Positions 16,602 to 25,114 of a DNA stretch of 64,000 nucleotides are shown here, piece after piece. Each line of letters opens with the position of its first letter. Position 1 is the first letter of the stretch. Below the pieces are notes generated by a model. That model ran no database searches, was not told the origin of the DNA, and saw nothing but the letters and a program-made list of their open reading frames with translations. The position numbers were made by a program, and so were the translations under genes. The stretch comes from Arthrobacter sp. (GTDB taxonomy: Bacteria > Actinomycetota > Actinomycetes > Actinomycetales > Micrococcaceae): the NCBI GenBank assembly GCA_031277795.1, contig JAITLQ010000017.1:113264-177263 (forward strand), read 5' to 3'.

Positions 16602-17638
16602 CACTCGCCCGCCACGCGGGAGGCGTCGGCCTGGGAGGCGAACTGCGGATCGAGCAGGGAATCCAGGGCGGCGTCGACCGTGGCCTGCGAGTCGACGTCC
16701 TTGGACTCCACGAGGAAGCCGCCCACGCGCTTGAGCACCTCGGTCTGGGCCTCGCCCGGGACCACGGACACGTCGAGGTTGGAGCGCTCGTTGATGACCG
16801 TGGTGGCCACGGCCGGCTCGATCGAGGCGACCTTGGCCAGGATGTTGGCGGTCTCCTCGGGGTTCTTGGCGGCCCAGGCGCGCGCCTTCTCGTAGGCGTC
16901 GAGGACGGTCTGCGCGGTCTCGGGGGACTTTTCGATGAAGGACTCGGTCGCGGCCAGCACGTCGTAGGTGTTGAAGTCGACGTTGCGGATCGCGAGGACG
17001 TCGCCCTTGGACTCGGCGTCGCCCATGATCGGGTCGAGGCCGGCCCAGGCCTGAACCGAACCGTTGTCGAGGGCGGCGCGGCCGTCGGCGTGCTGGAGGT
17101 TCTGCACCGTGACGTCGGTGGGCTTGAGGCCGGCCGTGTCCAGGGTCTGCAGCAGGAAGAAGTAGGGGTCGGTGCCCTTGGTGGCGGCGACCGTCTTGCC
17201 CTTCAGGTCCGCCGCCGTCTTGATGGCGGAGTCCTTGCCCACCACGATCGCGGACCACTCGGGCTTCGAGGCGATGCCGATGATCTTGATGGGGGACTTG
17301 TTCGAGCGGTTCAGCAGCGCGGCGGAGCCGGCCGTGGAGCCCACGTCGATCGCGCCGGCGCGCAGGGCCTCGTTCGCCTTGTTCGAACCGGCCGACTGCA
17401 CCCAGTTCACGGTGACGCCCTTGTCCTTGAGCGCCGCCTCGAGCCAGCCCTTCTCCTTCAGGACGAGGGAGAGCGGGTTGTAGGTCGCGAAGTCGATGTT
17501 CAGGGTGCTCGACGCCGCCTCGGCGTCGGTCCCGCCCGAGCCCTCGCCGGCGCAGCCGGTCAGGAGGGCGGCCGCGGCGGCCAGGGCGGTGCCGGCCAGG
17601 AGCGCGCGGCGGGTGAAGGGGGAGCGGGGGCTGGTCAT
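16601..17638 (-). CDS. Aliphatic-sulfonate-type substrate-binding lipoprotein (SsuA-like)
   Basis: 345 residues. A twin-Arg-like start (TRRALLAG) leads to lipobox LLTGC with Cys29. The SBP fold of the SsuA/TauA/ThiY group is recognisable: LNIDFATYNPLSLVLKEKGW, then NWVQSAGSNKANEALRAGAIDVGSTAGSAAL, then GKTVAATKGTDPYFFLLQTL and AWAGLDPIMGDAE. It captures the sulfur compound outside the membrane. It is the second gene of the operon, 313 bp after the ATPase gene, a gap that contains a long hairpin and may allow separate expression. Confidence 0.9.
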   Translation of the reverse strand: MTSPRSPFTRRALLAGTALAAAAALLTGCAGEGSGGTDAEAASSTLNIDFATYNPLSLVLKEKGWLEAALKDKGVTVNWVQSAGSNKANEALRAGAIDVGSTAGSAALLNRSNKSPIKIIGIASKPEWSAIVVGKDSAIKTAADLKGKTVAATKGTDPYFFLLQTLDTAGLKPTDVTVQNLQHADGRAALDNGSVQAWAGLDPIMGDAESKGDVLAIRNVDFNTYDVLAATESFIEKSPETAQTVLDAYEKARAWAAKNPEETANILAKVASIEPAVATTVINERSNLDVSVVPGEAQTEVLKRVGGFLVESKDVDSQATVDAALDSLLDPQFASQADASRVAGE

Positions 17639-17951
17639 GGTGATTCCTTGGGGTGATGTGATGTGAGGTGCGGCCCGGGGCGTTGGCCGCCGGAGATGAG
17701 CGAGATGGGTGAAGCTGTGAGGTGCGGGTGGAGCTGGTGAAGCAGGTGCGGCGGATGGTTCCCGGCCTCCAGACCTCGACCCCCCTCCCTCGCGTACTGC
17801 ACGGTCACCTCGGGGATCGGTCGTGGTGACCGTGCAGTGCGCGAGGGATGTGCCGAAGGCGGCGCCGTCGCGACGCAGGGGGCCACAGCGGCTGGGCCGC
17901 GTGGGAAGGCGGGGCGTCCGGGGCGTCCCGGACGCGGGTGCGGGGCTGCGG
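17639..17951. other. Intra-operon gap holding a 23-bp hairpin
   Basis: 313 bp between the ATPase stop and the binding-protein start, both on the reverse strand. 17787-17847 is the hairpin annotated separately. The 140 bp nearest the binding protein carry a loose direct repeat (GTGAGGTGCGG at 17663-17673 and 17718-17728). No gene is seen. Confidence 0.6.
17787..17847 (-). repeat. Long hairpin inside ssu-type operon
   Basis: Arms 17787-17809 and 17825-17847 are complementary over 23 positions with one G-U-compatible mismatch and a 15-nt loop. On the transcribed strand there is no T-tract after it. It could block 3' exonucleases or attenuate transcription, making ATPase and binding-protein levels unequal. 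Confidence 0.75.
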
Positions 17952-18794
17952 CTACGCCGCCGGCGCGTGCACGCCGAGCTGGCCCAGGATGCGATGGCGC
18001 AGGGCCACCAGCTCCTGGTGCACGTCGGCGCGCGGACGCGGCGCGGTGACGGTGTGGACCTCGGCGATGCCGGCCGGGGAGCCGGCGGGTGCGCCGGGCT
18101 CGCGACCCAGGACCACCACGCGGTCGGCGAGGCGCAGCGCCTCGTCGACGTCGTGCGTCACGAGCAGCACCGTGGTCGGGTGGGCGGCGTGCACCGTGAG
18201 CAGGAGCTCCTGCATGCGCAGGCGGGTCAGGGCATCCAGGGCGCCGAAGGGTTCGTCGAGGAGCAGGACGCCGGGGCGGCGGGAGAGCGCGCGGGCCAGC
18301 GAGGCGCGCTGGGCCATGCCGCCGGAGATCTCGCGCGGCCGGCGGCCCGCCGCCTCGGCGAGGCCCACGAGCCGCAGGAGCTCCTCGACGCGCTCGGCCG
18401 CCTCGGCCTTGGCGGTGCCGCGCGGGACGCCCAGCTCCACATTGGCCTTGACGCTGCGCCACGGGAGGAGGCGCGGCTCCTGGAAGCCCACGCCGCAGCG
18501 CGGGTCCAGGCCGTCCACGGCGCTCTCGCCGATGACGACGCGGCCGCGGGTGGGGGCGTCGAGCCCGGCGACGGCGCGCAGCAGGGTGGACTTGCCGCAA
18601 CCGGAGGGGCCGAGGATGGCGAGAACCTCGCCCGCCTCGATGTCCAGGTTGATGCCGTCCAGCACGTGCGTGGCGCCGAAGCTCTGGCCCACGCCCTCGA
18701 GGCGGACGGGCAGGGCCTCGCGGGACTGAGGGGCGTGCGGGGCCGGGGCGGCCGCCGGCGCGCCAGGGCTCACGGGGGCGTCGATGATCGACAT
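17952..18794 (-). CDS. Sulfonate-type ABC transporter ATPase (SsuB-like)
   Basis: 280 residues from the ATG at 18794. Walker A GPSGCGKST at about 62-70, Q-loop VGFQEPRLLPW, signature EISGGMAQRASLARAL, Walker B VLLLDEPFGALDAL and switch His in LLVTHDVDEAL are all present. The EPRLLPW motif is typical of the SsuB/TauB/NrtD group. First gene of the operon; its ribosome-binding GGAG (18803-18800) lies only 5 nt before the ATG and overlaps the closing stem of the SAM riboswitch, so translation is probably shut off when SAM is abundant. Confidence 0.93.
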   Translation of the reverse strand: MSIIDAPVSPGAPAAAPAPHAPQSREALPVRLEGVGQSFGATHVLDGINLDIEAGEVLAILGPSGCGKSTLLRAVAGLDAPTRGRVVIGESAVDGLDPRCGVGFQEPRLLPWRSVKANVELGVPRGTAKAEAAERVEELLRLVGLAEAAGRRPREISGGMAQRASLARALSRRPGVLLLDEPFGALDALTRLRMQELLLTVHAAHPTTVLLVTHDVDEALRLADRVVVLGREPGAPAGSPAGIAEVHTVTAPRPRADVHQELVALRHRILGQLGVHAPAA

Positions 18795-18801
18795 GCTCTC
18801 T

Positions 18802-18917
18802 CCATCGTTCCTGGCGTGAGCACCTGCCCGTGAACCGCGGTTCCCCGTGTCGGGGAACCATCGGTGGGGTGGTTGCTGCGGCGTCGCTGAGCCAGGTCTC
18901 TCGGCCGCTCTGGATGG
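18802..18917 (-). promoter_or_regulatory. SAM riboswitch (S-box type) of ssu-type operon
   Basis: Reverse strand. The 5' arm CCATC (18917-18913) and 3' arm GATGG (18806-18802) form P1. Core blocks read AGAGCGGCCGAGAGACC, then GACGCCGCAGCAACC, and a P3-like GGTGCTCACGCC, matching the S-box pattern AGAG-GGCNGAGGGA / GAxGCCGCxGCAACC / GGTGC. The hairpin GGTTCCCCGTGTCGGGGAACC forms a helix (written here in two arms GGTTCCCC and GGGGAACC). The P1 3' arm contains the GG of the GGAG ribosome-binding site, which points to translational control. Confidence 0.8.
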
Positions 18918-19189
18918 TGCCTCTACTGTGCAACATCCCGTCACATGAGCGGAAATTTCGGTTGTTGTTCGGCGTAACAAAGCGCCATGCCGACTCAATC
19001 GAAGATTCTTCGGTCATCTTCGCTTTCGAGGGGGTGCTCGTTCGCCTCTACCCCCACAGCCCGCGCCCCCGCGCGCGTCAGCCTCCCCGGCGGCCCTCCC
19101 AAGGAGCGCCGGGCGCCGTCGTCACCACGCGACGTCGGGCACTGAGAAATTCGCGAGCGGGCCCCGGCCCGTGCACCATGGAGGCGTAC

Positions 19190-19275
19190 CCATCCAGAGC
19201 GGCCGAGAGATCCGGCTTGTTGACGCCGCAGCAACCCCCACACGCGTGGGACGGTGCTTCCGCCGGGATCGATGG
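19190..19275 (+). promoter_or_regulatory. SAM riboswitch (S-box type) of flavin monooxygenase gene
   Basis: Forward strand. P1 arms CCATC (19190-19194) and GATGG (19271-19275). Core blocks AGAGCGGCCGAGAGATCC and GACGCCGCAGCAACC are nearly identical to those of the divergent copy, and GGTGCTTCC supplies the P3 segment. The gene starts 69 nt further at a TTG with AAAGGAG 5 nt before it, so the expression platform differs from the ssu copy and is not resolved by eye. Confidence 0.8.
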
Positions 19276-19343
19276 AGTGGTCGTTACCTGCCTGCTTTCG
19301 CGGGAGGGGCACGTCTGGCTTCACCACGACGAAAGGAGCGACC

Positions 19344-20744
19344 TTGTCGCAGAACCCCACGCCCCGCGTCCGCCTGAATGCCTTCGACATGAACTGCGTC
19401 GTGCACCAGTCGCCCGGCCTCTGGCGCCACCCTGAGGACCGCGCCCGCGACTACAACAAGCTCTCCTACTGGACGCACCTGGCCAAGGTGCTGGAGAAGG
19501 GCCTGTTCGACTCGATCTTCATCGCCGACGTGCTCGGCACCTACGACGTCTACGGCTCCACCAACGAGATCCCGCTCTCCGCCGGCGCCCAGGTCCCGGT
19601 CAACGACCCGTTCCTGCTCGTCTCTGCCATGGCCGCCGTGACCGAGAACCTCGGTTTCGGCATCACCGCAGGCACCGCCTACGAGCACCCCTACGGCTTT
19701 GCGCGCCGCCTGGCCACGCTGGATCACCTCACCGAGGGCCGCTTCGGCTGGAACATCGTGACGGGCTACCTGCCCTCCGCCGCCCGCAACTTTGGGCACG
19801 AGGACCAGATGGAGCACGACACCCGCTACGACCACGCCGACGAGTACCTCGAGGTCGTCTACAAGCTCCTTGAGGGTTCGTGGGAGGACGACGCCGTCGT
19901 GGCCGACCGCGAGAGCGGCGTGTTCGTTGACCCGTCCAAGGTCCACGAGATCAAGCACGAGGGCCGCTGGTTCAAGGTGCCAGGCATCGCCATCACCGAG
20001 CCCTCCAAGCAGCGCACGCCCGTGCTCTTCCAGGCCGGCGCCTCCAAGCGCGGGCTGGCCTTCGCCGGCGAGAACGCCGAGGCCGTCTTCGTGAACTCCC
20101 CGACCAAGGAGATCCTGAAGGAGCAGGTCACCAAGATCCGAGACGCCGCCGAGGCTGCCGGCCGCAACCGCGATGACATCAAGATCTACACGATGCTCAC
20201 GCCCATCATCGGCGAGACCCCGGAGGCGGCCCAGGCCAAGTTCGAGGAGTACACCTCCTACGCCGACCTCAACGGCGCGCTCGCGCTGCTCTCCGGCTGG
20301 ACCGGCATCGACTTCAGCGAATACGACCTGGACGACGTGATCGGCGAGGACGTGCAGTCCAACGCCATCCAGTCCTCCGTGGAGACCTTCAAGAAGGCCT
20401 CCGGCGACACCGGCAAGCCGTGGACCATCCGCCAGCTGGCCGAGTGGATCGGCGTGGGCGGCTTCGGCCCCACGGCGATCGGCACGGGCCGCCAGGTGGC
20501 CGAGCAGCTCGTCGAGTGGGTCTCGGAGACCGGCGTCGACGGCTTCAACCTGGCCTACGCCATCACCCCGGGCACGTTCGAGGACGTCGTGGAGTACGTG
20601 GTTCCCGAGCTGCAGGCCCTCGGCGCCTACCCCGAGTCCTACGACGAGGGCACGCTGCGCCAGAAGCTCTTCGGCGAGGGCGACCGCCTGCCGGCGCGCC
20701 ACAAGGGCGCCAGTTTCCGCGTTTCTCAGGCCGCCGCGGTCTGA
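19344..20744 (+). CDS. FMN-dependent NtaA/SnaA/DszA-family monooxygenase
   Basis: 466 residues from a TTG at 19344, chosen because AAAGGAG lies 5 nt upstream and because the conserved protein begins RVRLNAFDMNC. Reading further upstream would enter the riboswitch. It has the bacterial luciferase-like fold: WTHLAKVLEKGLFDSIFIADVLG, ITAGTAYEHPYGFARRLATLDHL, and GRFGWNIVTGYLPSAARNFG with the family's asparagine-valine-threonine flavin site. Related enzymes oxidise dimethylsulfide (DmoA), dibenzothiophene sulfone (DszA) or nitrilotriacetate (NtaA) using FMNH2 from a separate reductase. The SAM riboswitch and divergent sulfonate transporter make release of sulfur from an organosulfur compound the best inference. 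Confidence 0.88.
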   Translation: MSQNPTPRVRLNAFDMNCVVHQSPGLWRHPEDRARDYNKLSYWTHLAKVLEKGLFDSIFIADVLGTYDVYGSTNEIPLSAGAQVPVNDPFLLVSAMAAVTENLGFGITAGTAYEHPYGFARRLATLDHLTEGRFGWNIVTGYLPSAARNFGHEDQMEHDTRYDHADEYLEVVYKLLEGSWEDDAVVADRESGVFVDPSKVHEIKHEGRWFKVPGIAITEPSKQRTPVLFQAGASKRGLAFAGENAEAVFVNSPTKEILKEQVTKIRDAAEAAGRNRDDIKIYTMLTPIIGETPEAAQAKFEEYTSYADLNGALALLSGWTGIDFSEYDLDDVIGEDVQSNAIQSSVETFKKASGDTGKPWTIRQLAEWIGVGGFGPTAIGTGRQVAEQLVEWVSETGVDGFNLAYAITPGTFEDVVEYVVPELQALGAYPESYDEGTLRQKLFGEGDRLPARHKGASFRVSQAAAV

Positions 20745-20873
20745 TCCGGCGCGGGTCCGGCGGCGTGGCCGCCGGGGTCCCGCGGCGTGATCCGGCGGTG
20801 CGGATCGCTGGGTGCGGGCGGGTGGCGCTTCCTCCTAGGCGCAGCCTTCCCTTGTACCCATGGCAGTGCCCGA

Positions 20874-20907
20874 CGGCGCCCGGTCCCCTTGAGGGGGCCG
20901 GGCGCCG
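20874..20907 (+). terminator. Hairpin terminator after monooxygenase gene
   Basis: CGGCGCCCGG at 20874-20883 pairs with CCGGGCGCCG at 20898-20907; the stem extends inward (TCCCC with GGGGG) with one wobble over a 5-6 nt loop. It is 130 bp past the stop. Confidence 0.65.
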
Positions 20908-21002
20908 CGGCGCGTTCGGGGTGGGTGAGCGGGTGAATGCACAGCGCATTCGCAGGCGTTGAGGGCGCCCACATTCATTTTGGATACGTGTATGTTGTTT
21001 AT

Positions 21003-21902
21003 ATGACAACCGCGCAGCACGATGTGGACCCCACCCGCCAGATGACCCGCCAGATGCATGACCTGGGTCGCGGGATCATGACCGTCTCCCGCGTGGAGGT
21101 GATCGGTCCGGAAATGGTGCGCGTCGCCCTGGCTGGCGAGCGCGCGCAGACCTTGCCGTTCCCCGCGTGGGCGGCCGGCGACCACGTGAAGTTTGTGGTG
21201 CCGAACGCGGCCGGCGAGCTCGAGCTGCCCGCGCCGGGGGAGGGTGCGGGGCCCGGTCCCGGCGGGCGGCCCGAGGGGCGCGGCGAGGGCCCCAAGCCCT
21301 CGCTGCGCGACCTCATCAAGGGCGAGGTGCGCGACTACACGGTCCGCGGCGTGGACCGCGAGGCCGGAGAGGTCATCGTGGACGGCGCGGTGCACGAGCA
21401 CGGCCCCGTGGGCCGCTGGTTCGCGAACGCCCGCGTGGGCCAGCGGGTGGGGCTCCTTGGCCCCCGCGGTTCCAAGGTCTTCCCGTCCGGCTACGCGCAT
21501 TACATCCTGGTGGCGGATGAGACGGCGCTGCCGTCCCTGGGGCGCTGGCTCGAGCAGGAGGGGCTGAGCGCGCGCGTCACGGTCATCACCGTGAGCGCCG
21601 TGACCGAGCCGTACCCGTTCCCCGAGCCGGCCGCCGCCGAGGTGGAGCCGCACCACCTCGTGTTGCCACTGGGATCCGAGGTGCGCGGGCCGGCGCTGGC
21701 CGAGCACCTGCGCGTCGCGCTGCGCACGAGCCCCGCCCCGGACGACGTGTTCGTCTGGGCGTCTGGCGAGGCCAACGCCCTGCGCAGCGTTCGGGCCCTC
21801 CTGAAGGAACTGGACTTCCCCCGCCATGCCCGCCACATCGAGGGCTACTGGCGCGAGGGCGTGGTGGCGATGGATCACCATCAGCAGGATCCCGACGACT
21901 GA
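21003..21902 (+). CDS. Siderophore-interacting protein (ViuB-like FAD ferric reductase)
   Basis: 299 residues from the ATG at 21003. It has the SIP layout: an FAD-binding barrel with DLIKGEVRDYTVRGVDREAGEV (the RxYTVR flavin motif) and HEHGPVGRWFANARVGQRVGLLGPRGSK, then an NAD(P)H domain with YILVADETALPSLGRWLE and VWASGEANALRSVRALL, ending RHIEGYWREG. Such cytoplasmic enzymes reduce ferric siderophores to free iron. A 35-residue Gly/Pro insert (about 76-105) interrupts the barrel. TATGTT at 20991-20996 would place transcription start at or just before the ATG, so a leaderless mRNA is possible. The upstream palindrome GAATGC-N5-GCATTC (20935-20951) may be an operator. Confidence 0.9.
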   Translation: MTTAQHDVDPTRQMTRQMHDLGRGIMTVSRVEVIGPEMVRVALAGERAQTLPFPAWAAGDHVKFVVPNAAGELELPAPGEGAGPGPGGRPEGRGEGPKPSLRDLIKGEVRDYTVRGVDREAGEVIVDGAVHEHGPVGRWFANARVGQRVGLLGPRGSKVFPSGYAHYILVADETALPSLGRWLEQEGLSARVTVITVSAVTEPYPFPEPAAAEVEPHHLVLPLGSEVRGPALAEHLRVALRTSPAPDDVFVWASGEANALRSVRALLKELDFPRHARHIEGYWREGVVAMDHHQQDPDD

Positions 21903-22011
21903 GCCCGGCCGCCCGGCGCCGCACTGCCGCGGCTCCGCTGCTCTGCGGGGCGGCGGCGGGGTCGCCGGGTGGCGGCCGTGGGGCGCGGGCGCTGCGGAGC
22001 GGTTCGCCTGG

Positions 22012-22788
22012 TCACCGGCCGGCGCGCTGCCCCGGCGTCACCCCGAACTCCGCCCGATAGCGAGCGATGAACGACGACGCCGTGTAGCCGCAGGCCGCTG
22101 CGGCCTCGGAGACTGTCGCCCCGTCGCGCAGTAGGGTGGTCGCCCTGGCGAGCCGCCAGCGCGCGCGCCACTGGGTGAACCCCAGTCCGGTGTTGGCCTG
22201 GAAGGCCCGCTGCAGCGTGCGCGCGCTGACCCCCAGGCGCTCGGCGTGCTCCTGCAGCGTCATTCGCCCTCCCGGGTCGCGCCTGACCGCCTCGGCGACG
22301 GCGGCCGCGCGCTCGTCCAGCGGCCACGGCGGGCCGCCCTCGGCGTCGTGCCCGCGCAGGGTCCGAACGAAGGCGCGCGCCTCGCCCGGCAGGTCGGCGC
22401 CGGGGTGCGGTCCCATGAGGGGAGCCGCGAGCGCGTCGAGCGCCGGTGAACGCCGGACGCGGTGCGCCTGTGGTCCCAGCGCGTGCATCGAGGGGAGGAA
22501 GAGCGGCGCCAGCATCGCCTCGGCCGGAACCTCCACGTGGTGCGCCACCCCCGCCGGGACATAGACGGCGTGCTCGGGGGTGACGGCCAGGGCGGTGTCG
22601 TGCACCTTGACCCACGCCGTGCCCTCGAGGGACCAAGCGAGCTCGTCCACCGGATGCCAGTTGTGGCTCAGGCGCACCGCCACGCCCGGCTGTGCCGTCA
22701 GCCGCTGGCGGCGGGGAGGGGTGGCTGGCTCCGCTCCGGGGAGCGGCGGTTGCGCGCGCTCGTGCCGCTGGACCCGTGTCACATACAT
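22012..22788 (-). CDS. AraC-family transcriptional regulator
   Basis: 258 residues from the ATG at 22788, preceded by GGAGAAGGCGAC. Residues 1-140 are a cupin-like sensor (LSHNWHPVDELAWSLEGTAWV, then PEHAVYVPAGVAHHVEVPAEA). Residues 165-255 are two helix-turn-helix units: TLQEHAERLGVSARTLQRAFQ and SEAAAACGYTASSFIARYRAEFG. It is divergent from the siderophore uptake operon; AraC regulators in this position commonly sense the ferric siderophore and activate uptake. Confidence 0.88.
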   Translation of the reverse strand: MYVTRVQRHERAQPPLPGAEPATPPRRQRLTAQPGVAVRLSHNWHPVDELAWSLEGTAWVKVHDTALAVTPEHAVYVPAGVAHHVEVPAEAMLAPLFLPSMHALGPQAHRVRRSPALDALAAPLMGPHPGADLPGEARAFVRTLRGHDAEGGPPWPLDERAAAVAEAVRRDPGGRMTLQEHAERLGVSARTLQRAFQANTGLGFTQWRARWRLARATTLLRDGATVSEAAAACGYTASSFIARYRAEFGVTPGQRAGR

Positions 22789-22854
22789 GTCGCCTTCTCC
22801 GCATCCGTGTCGCTTTCGCGTGTCAGGACCACCGTACTGGATTAGAGCATGCAT

Positions 22855-22876
22855 ACCTTCTCTATATAGCTAAGGT
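22855..22876. promoter_or_regulatory. Inverted repeat in divergent siderophore promoter
   Basis: ACCTT (22855-22859) and AAGGT (22872-22876) are separated by an AT-rich 12 bp that includes TATATAG. It lies between the divergent AraC and binding-protein genes and could be an AraC or iron-regulator site overlapping the promoter. It does not match a full DtxR/IdeR box. Confidence 0.35.
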
Positions 22877-22943
22877 GACGGCGTTTGCGAGCCGACGGCT
22901 CCGCACCCAGCGCCGCGCCAGCCCCTGATGACGAAGGACCCTG

Positions 22944-23969
22944 ATGTTTGCATTGCACCGCCGCGCCGGGCGCGCCGCCGCCCTCGCCGCCGTCGCCGCC
23001 CTCGCCCTGACCGGTTGCGGCTCCTCGGCCGAACCCGCGTCGTCCGCGTCCCAGAACGCGGCCGGCTCCACCGCGAGTGCCAACGCCTCGGAAACCGGGT
23101 GGCCCCGCACCGTCAAGCACGCCAAGGGCGAGACCGAGGTCAAGGAGGCGCCTCAGCGGATCGTCTCCACCTCGATCACGCTCACGGGTTCCCTCCTGGC
23201 CATCGATGCCCCGGTGGCGGCGAGCGCGGCCACCGACGTTTCAGCGATCACCGACAAGAACGGCTTCTTCTCCCAGTGGAGCGAGGTCGCCTCCGAGCGC
23301 GGCGTCGAGGTGCTCTACCCCAACCTCGAGTTCGACGAGGAGGCCGTGATCGCCGCCGATCCCGACCTGATCGTCGTGTCGACCTCGGGCGCCGACTCCA
23401 CCGTTGACCAGTACGAGAAGCTCTCGAAGATCGCCCCGACCATCGTCCTGGACTACGGCAAGCAGTCCTGGCAGGACCTGGCGCAGGAGCTCGGCGCCGC
23501 CACGGGCCACGAGGCAGGTGCGCAGCAGGCCATGGACACGTTCGAGACGCGGGTTGACGAGGTGAAGGCCAAGGTGGAGACCCCCGCCAAGGACGCCAAC
23601 GTCGTCGTCTGGAACGGCACGTCCAAGGACACCGCCTTCGCCAAGCCCGGCTCGCCCCATGCCGACCTGATCGACTCGCTCGGCTTCACCACGGTCGGGG
23701 CCGATGACTCCATGGACCTCTCCGAGAAGGTGCGCAGCGACTTCGCGTTCGTCTCGCTGGAGAACGCCGTCACGTCGATGAGCGGCTCCACCGTCTTCGT
23801 GGCCAGCGGCAACGAGGACACCGTCAAGGACCTCAAAGCGACGTCCGTGCTCAAGAACGCCCCCGCCGTGAAGGCCGACCGGGTGGTCGCACTCGGCGAT
23901 GACTCCTTCCGCATCGACTACTTCTCCGCGCTGAACATCGTGCAGAAGGTCGAGGACGCGCTCTCGTGA
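22944..23969 (+). CDS. Iron-siderophore ABC transporter binding lipoprotein (FepB-like)
   Basis: 341 residues. Lipobox LTGC with Cys25 marks a lipoprotein. The periplasmic-binding type III fold is seen in PRTVKHAKGETEVKEAPQR, ADPDLIVVSTSGADSTVDQYEKLSKIAPTIVLDYG and WQDLAQELGAATGHEAGAQQAM. This arrangement is closest to FepB, the enterobactin-binding protein. First gene of a tightly packed five-gene operon; its stop overlaps the next start by 4 bp. Confidence 0.92.
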   Translation: MFALHRRAGRAAALAAVAALALTGCGSSAEPASSASQNAAGSTASANASETGWPRTVKHAKGETEVKEAPQRIVSTSITLTGSLLAIDAPVAASAATDVSAITDKNGFFSQWSEVASERGVEVLYPNLEFDEEAVIAADPDLIVVSTSGADSTVDQYEKLSKIAPTIVLDYGKQSWQDLAQELGAATGHEAGAQQAMDTFETRVDEVKAKVETPAKDANVVVWNGTSKDTAFAKPGSPHADLIDSLGFTTVGADDSMDLSEKVRSDFAFVSLENAVTSMSGSTVFVASGNEDTVKDLKATSVLKNAPAVKADRVVALGDDSFRIDYFSALNIVQKVEDALS

Positions 23970-25114
23970 GCACGCAGCACCCCGTCAACGCCCCGGCGCC
24001 CGCGCGCCGGGGCGTTCCCGCGTCGGCCGCGGGGCCCCACACCGCCGGCCGGGGCGGATCCGCCGCGCTTCCGGGTGGGGGAGCCGCGAGGTCGAGGGCG
24101 GCGCGCCGCCGCGTCCTCTGGGCCATCGGGCTGGTGGTTGCCGTCATCGTTGCCGCGATCGGCAGCGTGTTTGTGGGGGCGCAGGCGCTTGCCCCGGCCG
24201 ACGTCGTCGACGCTCTTCTGGGGCGCGGCGGCGAGGCGGCCCTGTTCGTGCACGAGCTGCGGGTGCCGCGCGCGCTCCTCGGCGTCGTGGTGGGGCTCGC
24301 GCTCGGCGCCGCTGGCGCGCTCATGCAGGCGCTCACGCGCAATCCGCTGGCCGAGCCGGGCCTCCTCGGCGTCAACGCCGGGGCCGCCGCGGCGGTGGTC
24401 ACCGGCCTCGCCTTCGGCGGGGCCCTCGGCCTGCGGGCCACTGGGATCGCAGGCAGCTACGTCACGATGGCCCTGGCCTTCGTCGGGGCCGCCGCGGCCT
24501 CCGCGCTCGTGCTCCTGGTGGGAGGGGCAACGTCCAAGGGCACCGACCCCGTTCGCCTGACGCTCGCCGGCGCCGCGCTCACCGTCGTCCTGGGCGCGTA
24601 CACCAACGCCATGACCCTCAATCAGCCCCAGCTCTTCGAGGACTTCGTCCACTGGTCGGTGGGTTCCCTGCAGGGACGCGGCTACGAGAGCCTGTGGCCC
24701 GTCGCGAGCGTCGTGCTTCCCGCCCTCGTCGTGGCGTGCCTCAGCGGCCGCTGGCTCAACGCCCTCGCCCTCGGCCCCGAGATGGGCCGGGCGCTCGGCG
24801 CCGACCCCCGCCGCCTTGCCGTCGCGGGCGGTGCGCTGGTCGTGGCGCTCGCCGGCGCGGCGACGGCGGGCGCCGGCCCCATCGCCTTCGTGGGCCTGGC
24901 CGCCCCGCTGGTGGTGCGCGGGCTCGTCGGCCCCGACTATCGCTGGGTCGTCCCGCTCTCGGCGTGCGTCGCGGCCGTCGTCGTGCTCGTCGCCGATGTC
25001 ATCGGCCGCGTGGTGATGCCGCCCTCCGAGGTGGAGACCGCCGTCGTCGCCGCCCTGCTCGGCGCCCCCGTGTTCATCGCTGTGGTGCGCCGCCGGCGGA
25101 TGGCTCGCTTGTGA
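23966..25114 (+). CDS. Siderophore ABC permease, FecCD family (FepD-like)
   Basis: 382 residues from a GTG at 23966 inside the GTGA overlap. A 45-residue Gly/Ala/Arg tail precedes about nine helices. FecCD signatures are LRVPRALLGVVVGLALGAAG, MQALTRNPLAEPGLLGVNAG, and ATAGAGPIAFVGLAAPLVVR. It makes half of the membrane channel for the ferric siderophore. Confidence 0.93.
   Translation: MSTQHPVNAPAPARRGVPASAAGPHTAGRGGSAALPGGGAARSRAARRRVLWAIGLVVAVIVAAIGSVFVGAQALAPADVVDALLGRGGEAALFVHELRVPRALLGVVVGLALGAAGALMQALTRNPLAEPGLLGVNAGAAAAVVTGLAFGGALGLRATGIAGSYVTMALAFVGAAAASALVLLVGGATSKGTDPVRLTLAGAALTVVLGAYTNAMTLNQPQLFEDFVHWSVGSLQGRGYESLWPVASVVLPALVVACLSGRWLNALALGPEMGRALGADPRRLAVAGGALVVALAGAATAGAGPIAFVGLAAPLVVRGLVGPDYRWVVPLSACVAAVVVLVADVIGRVVMPPSEVETAVVAALLGAPVFIAVVRRRRMARL

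Noticed and set aside
20935..20951. Iron box (DtxR/IdeR type) before the siderophore-interacting protein gene
   Set aside because: GAATGC-N5-GCATTC is palindromic but does not resemble the TTAGGTTAGCCTAACCTAA consensus; left as an unspecified operator candidate.
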